This document shows positions 12,524 to 21,748 of a DNA stretch of 64,000 nucleotides, one piece after another; position 1 is the stretch's first letter, and the number at the start of each line of letters is the position of its first letter. A program made the position numbers and the translations under genes. This DNA comes from Heracleum sosnowskyi (taxonomy: Eukaryota; Streptophyta; Magnoliopsida; Apiales; Apiaceae). The DNA is taken from contig CM061244.1 of the NCBI GenBank assembly GCA_030848705.1, positions 108,955,111 through 109,019,110 of the forward strand. The letters are read 5' to 3'. Below the pieces are notes generated by a model. That model saw nothing but the letters and a program-made list of their open reading frames with translations. It ran no database searches and was not told the DNA's origin.

Positions 12524-13042
12524 ATTGGCTCTAGAAGGAGGGGCATTATTTTTTGATTGTGGAGGACAATCAATTCATCTACATCATGCACAAAGGGGGT
12601 TTTATTGTATTTGGAGCGGCTTTAATGGAGGAGCAGAATGGTGGAAACGGTGGTTCATCGTTCCATTCAAAATTAAGATAAGTTTTCTTATGATCTTATT
12701 AAATTCGTAGTAAATTTAATACATGTCAGATTTTGATGATTTTTTATGATCCGGAAATCTTTCGTGATTTCCTATAACTTTCATTCTTGGTGTTTTCTGA
12801 GATTATGTTCAGGTCTATTCTCGAAATCACAAAACATAATCAGATCCCGTTTTTCAGTATTGAGAAGTTAATCAGCAGACGTTTTATTTGATTTCTGATT
12901 CGTTATAAGTCCGTTTCTGACGAGCCATATATCATCGGAAAGATCTTTTCATTTTCTACATCTTTCATGTTTTGTGTTTTGCAAGAAAACATCGTTTACA
13001 GGGGCAAAAAGGTAAAAAACAGATCTGGACAGAATCTGAATC

Positions 13043-13189
13043 ATGGAGATGTTAAAGAATTGTGATGCAATATTCGTAGCGCGTGATTTGATTACTTCAA
13101 TAGCTCGTGCATGGACAAAAATAAGTGTGGAAGGTCCTTATCTGATAAGGGTAATGTTTTCGAAATCTCTCTTTTCCAAGGAGGATTAA
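13043..13189 (+). CDS. Conserved 48-codon small ORF of element A
   Basis: Starts MEMLKNC at 13043 and ends KED-stop at 13189. A similar ORF lies in element B on the minus strand (ATG at 47736), with the same start and the shared segments DLITS and ARAWTKIS. Most differences between the two are single substitutions, while surrounding DNA differs by indels. Function and family are unknown. It could be an element-encoded peptide, a captured host fragment, or a conserved non-coding (packaging) region that happens to stay open. Confidence 0.45.
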   Translation: MEMLKNCDAIFVARDLITSIARAWTKISVEGPYLIRVMFSKSLFSKED

Positions 13190-13305
13190 TATTGAAGACC
13201 CTACTCTCAGAGGAGAGTCCATGAATAAAATTACATTATTGAAGGTCCATTGGTAGATGGATATTTCTTGGTTGTCACAAAACATTCCTACAATCACGGG
13301 AAGAA

Positions 13306-13632
13306 ATGCGGAGATGCCGCGAGATTGCAGGAAAACATGTGGGACTGGATGTGATATGGGCTGAAAGTCTGACATTTGAAATTGGGTATCTTATTAAAGC
13401 CTCGGCTCGGGGGCTCGCGAATGAACGAAAACACATCCTTATGTGGGCAATGACACTTGAAAAGCGTGTATGCCAATTCAAACTATATACAAAAACTCTA
13501 AGCGACCGAAGAAATTTGAAAGCTCGAAGAATTCTTAGTTCTCCACTGCAGCAAGCTACACTGAAGAACTGGGGGCTTGTTGTTATGCCATATTTTGGCA
13601 TAGTCCAAATTTCTCCGTTTAATAATTATTAA
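13306..13632 (+). CDS. Unidentified ORF at the 3' side of element A
   Basis: A 108-codon ORF just upstream of the polypurine tract that runs into the 3' LTR. It has no recognised domain and is basic (RRCREIAGK at its start). The first ~45 bp resemble a block also present in both LTRs (near 12066 and 13750), suggesting duplication of LTR sequence into the internal region. The last ~60 bp before the PPT are similar in element B, but B does not keep this frame. Probably not a gene; listed because it fills most of the 3' internal region. Confidence 0.2.
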   Translation: MRRCREIAGKHVGLDVIWAESLTFEIGYLIKASARGLANERKHILMWAMTLEKRVCQFKLYTKTLSDRRNLKARRILSSPLQQATLKNWGLVVMPYFGIVQISPFNNY

Positions 13633-13949
13633 TTCAGATTAATAATTAATTACTTGACCACTAAGTAATATCCTCTCCCTGAAACGAGGAAAGAATCAAT
13701 CTCAATCAACGAATAACGGAAAATATCTTCAAACGATATTCTTCAAATCATGGAAAGAAATGCGGAGATGCCGCGAGATTGTAGGAAAACGTGTGAAGAC
13801 CGGACTATTTATGGGAACTTGAAGAGGATTGATAATCCTTGAACTATTTATGGGAACTTGAAGAGGATTGATAATCCTTGAACTATTTATGGGAACTTGA
13901 AGAGGATTGATAATCCGATTTGGGTTGTTACGAAATTCCTCCAACAACA
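13581..13949 (+). repeat. 3' LTR of element A with internal deletion
   Basis: Begins TGTTATGCC like the 5' LTR but is only 369 bp. Three ~39-bp tandem copies (GGGAACTTGAAGAGGATTGA units, 13800..13917) jump directly to the terminal GATTTGGGTTG segment. About 260 bp are missing, including the TATA box found in the 5' LTR. A recombination between short repeats after insertion would explain this. Confidence 0.8.
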
Positions 13950-13954
13950 AAACC

Positions 13955-15960
13955 AAAACAGTATTTGCTATGATAATTTTCGGAATCACAATTTTAAAAG
14001 ATCCGAGACTGAGCTATACGATAATTAAATTCGTAAAATGAATTTTCGAGATCATTCAAAAATTCAACGAGTCTAAATTAGTTCCTCCCCGAGTCCAATG
14101 CGAAAATCACGGAGCAAAGTTGATTCGGATTTCGGTCAAAAAATGTAAAGTTGCATGGTGTCTCCTAACCCGTAAATAAGACCGATCTGGTTGGACTAGT
14201 GAAGCCTTTGATTTTACACACAGCTCACACACACCTGCCTGTATCTACTTATGTCTGTCAATTTCTTGAGCTGTTGTATTTAAACAACTCGAAAATGGGT
14301 TGTTTCTTCTTAACAATTAACATACATGGATAATGACGGATAATTTAAATCTGTACCTAATTAGCCCTAAATGGGGGGACAACAAAAGTGACACTGCCAC
14401 CACAAGTCCTTGTCAAGAGAACCATCTAATTTCTTGTTTGGTCCACTCGAATTTATATTTTTCATAATTGCACAATATACAAATATACAACACATATTGC
14501 ATTGTCGTGGCAAAAGGTATAATCGCATGTCACATGCCCATCATATTTGTGGACGCATTCCTCTCCCTAGTTTAATTTCGATGCGATTCGGGGGATGAAT
14601 ATTATGGGTGCTTTTATGTATGTACACTCGTGTTTGCGTGTGAAGTTGGTGCAAGTGTGTACGTTTAAACTAGCTACGTTACGCTGCCGGAATTAATGGG
14701 TAGCCATGCGGTTCCGCTTCACCTGTGAAATTCGATAACAATATTTCTCCGTTTCATAATATTTGTTCACTTTTGATTTTTTCGCACGTATGTTATGTTG
14801 CATTATCCAACAATAATAATAATGGAGTGAAAAGTATATGTGCATGCATGGACAAACAAGAGTACTTGGAATGATAGTTCCTATTCGTTACTTAACTTTT
14901 GTGTAAGGAAACTCAAACTCCTGGCAAGGAGACATAGCAATAAATTCACACAGAAAGGAGAGTTCAAAAAATGGCAAAATATGGAGCAACAATAGCCATC
15001 ACATGTATGACTAGCTACAGCTAGCTATACTATATAGATATACAATTGAAGAAAGCAGTTGAAAATAATTCACTTTTTTTGTTGTAGGTGCATTAATGTG
15101 TTATAATAAGACCAGACCACTTGATCAACCACTAGCTAGGGTTCATGAAAAATCCAGTAGTTTGATATGGAATCTACATTACAGCTCAACTTGTTTGGTT
15201 ACCCATGGCAATTCAACAAACACGTGAGTGACCATTCATTTTGAATATATGCATTTGAAATATTCACTTTTGTGTTTAGAATGACAGTTTATTCTGGAAA
15301 AATGCCCTGTAAAATTCTTTACTCCCTGCAAGCAAGCCACCCCCCCACACATTTCCCAGTTGGGAACATATTCATTTTATTCGATTTACGTACGTGCAGC
15401 AATTGGTGCGAATATACTACTGGAAATATTTCATTAATCGTCCAATTGAATCATCGGGTAATATTTGTGAGTCGAGCAATTATATAGTAGAGATATCGAT
15501 TTGTAATCGTACAATTATGTGACATTTGACAAGAAAATGTGAACAAAAAGATTATGAAAATGAGAAAAGGGCAGTAATAGTTGAAGCCATTTAGTGTTGT
15601 TCCCTCTGCCGGAACCTCATGCAGGCTTTCACATAGACCATTTTATGGGTAATTGGCAGGCCGGACATCAGCAAGCTCTCATATACACACCAATATGTGA
15701 TATGCCGGCCTTGTTTATGTGGGGTAGATACAAGTGGTAAAATGCTTAGCCAATAAAAATCAAACAACTCCACTTCACAAGGGATTTGCTCGGAGAGTTT
15801 TGTTGTGTATCTATCTGAATTTTATCAACCACAATTTGATTATCACATGCATGTTCTATTCTATATTCCAATTTCCAACACTGTGGCATTAGTACATGCA
15901 TGCTATTCTTTGGTCGTTATTGTAGATATGAATATATTAGCTTCCATAATAAAACAAAGT
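13955..15960. other. Intergenic DNA
   Basis: About 2 kb without a supportable gene; only short ORFs without domains. No RNA gene or repeat boundary was recognised. Confidence 0.6.
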
Positions 15961-16457
15961 GGGCGTTTGGGTTATCAAGAATAAGTTGACTTATAGCTTA
16001 AAATGAGTAAGTGCTTTATAAGTGATAAGTAGAGCTGAGCTTATAAATCCCTAGAGTGTTTGGTAAATCAGAACTTATAAGCAGTAGAGTGTTTGGGTAA
16101 ATCAGAACTTATAAGTTAACTTTTTTTTATTATTTTTAAAATATTTATTTTTTAATATATATAAATGGATATCAATGGATAGATCTCGATGAGTAGAGAA
16201 ATTTGATATATACATATCAATTTTTTAATGAACGGATCAAAAGATATATGGTTTTGAAGATTTGAAGGATATTATATATTGCGTGTATCGAGAATAAGTT
16301 ATAAGTTATAAGTTGAATGTTAAGGATTCTTAACATTCAACTTATCCATTTTAAGTAGCCATAAGTTGGTTTCACTTATTTTGACAAACACCCCCCGTAA
16401 GCTGAAATGAGTTTATAAGTTATAAGCTTATAAATAAGCTGAACCCCAAACAGGCCC
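15961..16457 (+). mobile_element. MITE family copy 2 (complete, ~497 bp)
   Basis: Starts GGGCGTTTGGGTTATCAAG and ends AAACAGGCCC. Its ends are imperfect terminal inverted repeats. Short flanking matches (CAAAGT on both sides) may be the target duplication. It contains a perfect internal palindrome (GAATGTTAAGGATTCTTAACATTC-type, at about 16316..16339). Termini of the GGGCxGTTTGG type occur in PIF/Harbinger and hAT MITEs; assignment between them is open. Confidence 0.75.
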
Positions 16458-17749
16458 AAAGTAAGAAATGTAGGGTATTATATACTCTGTCGGTCCCAAA
16501 TTAATTTGTAGTTATAAGTTAATTGATTTGAGAAAAATAAATAAATAAGATGGTCGAGAAATTATCAAAAATACTATTTTTTCTAAGTTTTTTTACAATT
16601 TTACCATCTTCTGGAAATATTTGCAAAAATACGGTTTGCAACCAGACGCAACCTAAAAATATTTGCAAAAATACAGTCCGCAACCGAATGCAACTAGATG
16701 TAACTTTTTAACAAATAATTGAAAAACATCCGAGAATTCAAAAAAATTGTTAGTAGGAGGGTTAAGTTTGTGGTCTTGATTTGCGCTAGGGGTTCAGTAG
16801 TTAACCTTTGGGGTTCAGTATTTCTATTTTGGATTTTAGAAATATTAAGAATGACGAATAATTCGTATACCCTAACATACCCTTAGCGTTGTTTACAACC
16901 CTAAAATCAGTATGCCGGAAAAACACCATTATTAATAAGTTGCATATGTGGTTGATTTTGGTTGTAATTGCAGATATGGTTGCATCACCCTGTATTTTTG
17001 CAAATATTTTCAAAAAGTTGGTATTTTTGCAAAAAAAAATTAAAAACACATAGTATTTTTGCAAAAAAAAATTTGGGTTGGGTATTTATGAAAAAAGCCC
17101 TTTAGTTTAAAGTTAAAAATTAGTATAGTCATTTTCAAGGGCGGATTCATGTAGAGGCCTACGGGGACACGTGCCTCTATAGAAGGAAAAATTAACGATT
17201 TTTTATTAAAAATTTGTGGTGTAATAATGCATATTTTATAAAGTGCCCCCACAAAAAAAAAAGTCAAGTGCCCTTATAATGTTAGTAATTATATCTTAAT
17301 TTGGGTTGTTTTCCTTTTAATTTATACAAGTTATGTGATCATAAGTTAGAGATTAAATGATTAGAACGTTAAATTTTTAGCACGTGTATATCAAAAATGT
17401 ATAAATATGCGTTGAAAATGATAAAACAAATTTGAGTTTGTGAATAATTAATGACAGGACTCATTTATATATACGGGAAAAATAATCTACATCTACCACT
17501 AGTCATTTTAATAATAAAAAAAGGTCAAACAAAACATCTAATTTGTAGTATGCTAGCTCATATAAGAAAACAAAGTAAGAAATGTATCATCCCAAATTTA
17601 ATTTACGGATCTCAGCTGATAGTGACTTGACAGTCGTGTATCCAAGGAAAGGTCTCTTTCATGCAGATGTCACATGGGCTTGGAAGCTAGGTCAAATTGC
17701 ATGGACTTAGTAATTCTTGAAGAAAGAAGCACACTCAACCAGAAAGCAT
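16458..17749. other. Intergenic DNA with a probable MITE
   Basis: No gene. Between about 16559 and 17100 the segment TATTTTTGCAAATATTT recurs in both orientations, giving an inverted-repeat structure typical of a MITE with unclear ends. The 16-bp string CAAAGTAAGAAATGTA occurs at about 16456 and again at about 17572, which may mark an old ~1.1-kb insertion or duplication. Confidence 0.4.
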
Positions 17750-18277
17750 TCTTTGGGACTATATAAGTTTATCTGTAATGCCAGCCAAGGCATTTCCCGA
17801 ATAGAATAGCTTCAGAGTCGAGCATGTGAACAAGCAGAACCAAAATGTAATATTTTATTATGTTGTAGGTTTTGATGGTAACATACAGTTGATGTATATA
17901 AGACTGTATTGAGTAGCATAGAAGAGTGTGAAGAGAGCACCAAGTTAAAAGAAAAATACTTAGGCTCTCTCTCATCATCAGTGTAAGCAGCTGGAGTTTG
18001 TTGAAAAACAAAACCAGAGAATTCTTCAATATATATCTCGGGTGGGCTTTTTCCGAGAAACCCACCTGAAAAGTTTAAAAAGTTTGCTTGTCTCCTGCAT
18101 TTCTTTTTAACTTGAAGAATTCATTTTTGTTCAAAAATTTGACTGAATTTTAGTTAATTTACAAACTCATATGTTCATGCTCCACAAGGTTTGAAAAAGT
18201 TTTGTAAAATTAGCTAGATTGTATTCAACCCCCCCCCCCCCCTCTACAATCTAGGTTGCATTTTTCTGGGAATAACA
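17750..18277 (+). repeat. Copia-type LTR 3' portion (plus orientation)
   Basis: Has a TATA-like ACTATATAAG near 17758, a GGTGGG...CCCACC hairpin (18041..18066), a second hairpin with a poly-C loop (18214..18254), and the terminus GGGAATAACA at 18277. This order matches the LTR at 43547..44740. The LTR start was not found. It is not followed by a primer-binding site; instead it abuts an integrase fragment on the opposite strand. Confidence 0.6.
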
Positions 18278-18279
18278 CT

Positions 18280-20770
18280 CCTGATTCTTCTTACTTTGAG
18301 ATCAGGATGATTGTTAGCAGCCTTGATGTGATTGATTATGATTTAACTTGCCTCATCTTTGGAGTGCAGAGAGTATGTCCATGTAAATTTAGAAAAATCA
18401 TCCACAATCACAAAGCAGTATCTTTTCTTTGAAATTGACATGACATTTACTGGTCCAAATAAATCCATGTGTAACAACTGTAGAGGTTGCTCAATTGATG
18501 AGTCCAGCTTGTTTCTGAAAGAAATCTTCTTTTGCTTCCCTTTCTGGCAAGCATCACAAAGTTCATCCTTGGAAAATTCCAACCGAGGAAGTCCTCTAAC
18601 TAGGTCTCTTCTTACCAGATCATTCATAGACTTGAAGCTCAAATGTGACAGTCTTTTGTGTCATAGCCAACTCTCATCCTTACTTGCTTTACTCAGAAGA
18701 CAAGTGATAGAATCTGAACTTGTTGAGTTGAAGTCATCTATATACACATTACCTCTTATGTATCCTATCAACACCACATTATTGTTTTCTTTGTTGGAAA
18801 CAACACAAGCTCCTTGATTGAATGAAACAGAGAAACCTCTATCACACAGTTGACTAATACTTAGCAAATTATGCTTAAGTCCATTAACTAGTGCTACTTC
18901 ATCAATGATGAAATTCTTCTTTGAAATCAAGTCATATCCCTTAGTGTAACCTTTGTTGTCATCTCCAAAGGTAATGTTAGGGCCAACTTTCTCAACAAAC
19001 TCTGTGAGCAGGGTAGAATCTCCAGTCATGTGCCTAAAACAACCACTGTCTAAGTACCATAGATTCTTTCTATTTATCTGCACACAACAAAACCAAATCA
19101 AGTTGATTTTGGTACCCAAGTTTCTTTGGGTCCTTTCCTGTTAGCTTTAACTTTGCCTCTCTTGTCATTTTGCACCTTAATCTCAGGTTGAGTTAAATCA
19201 ACCTTGACTCTGGGTGTTGACCCTTAATCTCAGGTTCATGTGTGGCATGATCTATGTCATTTGTGGCATTATGAATGCATTCATATAAGGATTTGAAACA
19301 AATGGCATGCTGGCATACAAATTTGATGCTTGATCAGTATGTGCAAACATGTTATGCATAACATGCATAGGCATATTGGGTACAGGCATTGGCATTTGAA
19401 CAGATGGAGTGTTAACAGTTTTGTAATTGGTAGATGAATGATTAACACTACCACACTTTACACAAGTTTTCTTAGGAGCATACTTGTCAGGTGTATAGTT
19501 GTTATGCTTGTTAATCCCTACCTTACCATTTCTGTTCTTTTTCTCTTTCACCTCAGCCTTGACCTCTATATTTTCTAACTTGCCCTTCAATTGTTTGTTG
19601 GACAAGTGACCTATATTGACATCCTTAGCTTTGGTCTAGCTACATTCTCCCTGAACAAAGTTTTTGTTGGTTGGACCATATTTTTTGTTCAGCTTCTCAA
19701 GTTTCTCTTGACTAGCACTAGATGTACACTTCTTTGGACAAGTCACTTCCGTAGAAGTGTTGTCCATCAACAGATGCTTACTATCCGTAGAGGTATTACC
19801 CTACAACGGATGCTCACTATCCGTAGAAGTGTCATCTCCTAGATTTTCAACATTTAGCTTCTTTTTATCTTTTCTTACTGATTCCTTATAGAATGTATCC
19901 ACACCTTGAGCCTTAATAATGTTTGTGGCAACATTCCTGGAATCAGTCCATTTAGCTATTGTTTCCTGTTCTCTAGCTAGCTGTGCTTTGAGAATTTCTT
20001 CTCTTTTCAGCACAGTCAGCAAATCATCCTTGGCAACTTGACAATCTACTCTCATTTTCTCAAACTCAATAAATTGAGTTTCCAGAACTGCATTCCTATC
20101 ACTTAAAAACTGATTAGCATCTTTAATCCTGGTGTTTTCATTTGTAAGTGATTTAAGAGAAATACGCATATGGTACAATTCAGTGGACATATCATTAATT
20201 GCACTATTGTATTCCTCAGTAGAAAGCTCAGAGAGATTGATGGTAATTACCTGATTGGATGATGAACTAGCCTCCTGCTCACTTGAATCAGCCATCAGTG
20301 CAAGGTTCACAAATTCAGTGTCATCCTCAGAATCATTCCCATCTTCAGCCCAGTCATACTCCTGAGTTATGAATGCTCTACCTTTTTGCTTGAGAAGATC
20401 AAAGTATTTCTTCTTGTAGTCAACAGGCTCAACCTTCTTGTCACTCTTCTCAGCTTTTGGTTTTCTGCATTCATTAGCAAAGTGACCTCCAATTCCACAG
20501 TTAAAACATTTAAACTTGAATCTTTCAACATAATTCTTGTTTGATTGAAAGTCCTTTCTGAATGGTTTGGACACTTCAGGGTTTCTCTTGAACTTGAGCT
20601 TTGAGAATTTTCTTGATAGAACAGCTAAATGTTCATCTAGCTCATCCATTTCCTCTTGATTGGAAGGCTCACTTTCTTCAGTCATTTTTCCTTTGCACTT
20701 TCTTGATTCAGCTCTACCTTCACAAGAACTTTGGCTTAGTGTAGTTTCAGCAGATTCTTCTTTCATGTCC
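18280..20770 (-). pseudogene. Decayed Ty1/copia gag-protease-integrase remnant
   Basis: All recognisable pieces lie in one minus-strand frame interrupted by several stop codons: the C-terminal half of gag (20766..19801), gag tail (19605..19252), protease with LDSGC (19119..18661), and pre-integrase plus the start of integrase with HMDLFGP (18642..18343). Gag has a zinc knuckle, CFNCGIGGHFANEC. One stop interrupts SWL-stop-HKRLSH, where TGG is usual. Reverse transcriptase and RNase H are missing, and the front of gag is cut off near 20770. It cannot encode active protein. Ser/Thr/Asp-rich codons near 19748..19828 carry the repeated motif ATCCGTAGA. Confidence 0.85.
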
Positions 20771-20939
20771 TCAGCTAAAATTTAAGTACTAGAGCAGGAT
20801 GATATTGTGTTAAGAGCCAACTATATATGATTGGGCTTTGTTGGCTTGTTTTGTTGGATTTGTCATTTGGGAAATGAAGAACTTGATTTCTGGTTTGGTA
20901 TGCCTTTGTGCATGGTAATATTAAATTTTCAAACATTAT
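20771..20939. other. Junction between copia remnant and CACTA end
   Basis: Unassigned sequence. No gene or recognised element; it may be CACTA interior. Confidence 0.3.
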
Positions 20940-21391
20940 ATTGCAATCTAGACTAACAAAAAGTGTTGCAAATATGTGTTGCCAATAAGATATATAGTAT
21001 TACAACAGGGATAAAAATGTTGCAGATAAATGTTGCTAAAAAAACCAAAAACATTGCAATATCCATCAAAATGTTGCATCATAATGTTGCAAATAAATTA
21101 TTTTTGTAACATTCTAAGCCAATAAATGTTGCAAAAATGTGTTGCATAATTCTATTGTAACACCTTTAATGTGTTACTAAAACAGACAAAGTGTTGCAAT
21201 AAAACGCTATTGTAATACTTGAAAAATGTTGCAATAAGTACCTCAAAGCGTTACTATATGGGTTCGTAGGCAACGGCCGCAAATGCAACACCGAGTTTTG
21301 GCTAAAGCGTTACAAAAAACTCTATTGTAACACATATGGGGTCTAACGATACACTTTTTTGGGCTTGCAATAGGTTAAATATGGTGTAGTG
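20940..21391 (-). mobile_element. CACTA (CMC) transposon terminal fragment
   Basis: Read on the minus strand, it starts CACTACACCATATTTAACC at 21391. It is followed by dense subterminal repeats of the types TGTTACAATAG and GCAACATTT in both orientations. This is the classic end structure of plant CACTA elements, where the transposase binds subterminal repeats. No opposite terminus or transposase was found in the window, so it is a fragment. Confidence 0.75.
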
Positions 21392-21748
21392 TGTACGGAT
21401 TCGGAAACCAACCTATACCGATTGAAGGGACAATCACACTCCCGATCGTGTTAGGCAAGGCCCCTTATACTATGCAAAAAGAAGCCAAATTTTATGTGGT
21501 AAGGGTTGACAGTCCCTACAATGGCATTCTGGGAAGGTCAATCCTCAGTGCTTTCCAGGCCGTTGCATCCGTCCCTCACTTGAAGTTAAAATTTCCGACT
21601 GAACACGGCATAGGAAAAATGAGGGGTGATTAGAAAGCCGCTCGAATAATAATGTTGGAAGACCTCGAAAAAGATCAAGAGGTAGTTATGACTGAAGGGG
21701 GGAAAGGAAGCGAAGTGAAAGTGAAGCGGGGGGCAGTCATCAGACGAT
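21392..21748 (+). pseudogene. Gypsy protease fragment
   Basis: The C-terminal part of a retropepsin domain, recognised by YGFGNQ, the beta-strand run IEGTITLPI, and GILGRS. The catalytic D-[ST]-G is missing because the sequence is cut at 21392. A TAG stop interrupts it at 21631..21633. It is in a different frame from the downstream polymerase, so a frameshift lies near 21745. Confidence 0.7.

Larger units (their letters stand above)
11893..13954 (+). mobile_element. Element A: small non-autonomous LTR retrotransposon with TSD
   Basis: A complete small LTR element: 5' LTR 11898..12523, internal part 12524..13580, 3' LTR 13581..13949. A 5-bp duplication AAACC lies at 11893..11897 and 13950..13954. 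LTRs begin TGTTATGCC and end AACA. A PBS-like stretch TTGGCTCTAGAAGGAGGGG follows the 5' LTR, and a purine tract ACTGGGGGCTTGT precedes the 3' LTR. No gag or pol domain is present, so it must depend on another element. Element B (45885..52375, minus) is a relative, with the same PBS type, PPT and internal blocks, and a diverged LTR lies at 63666..64000. Confidence 0.88.

Noticed and set aside
12324..12710. A 128-codon ORF crossing the end of the element A 5' LTR and the PBS.
   Set aside because: It spans non-coding landmarks (LTR end, PBS), and element B does not keep the frame.
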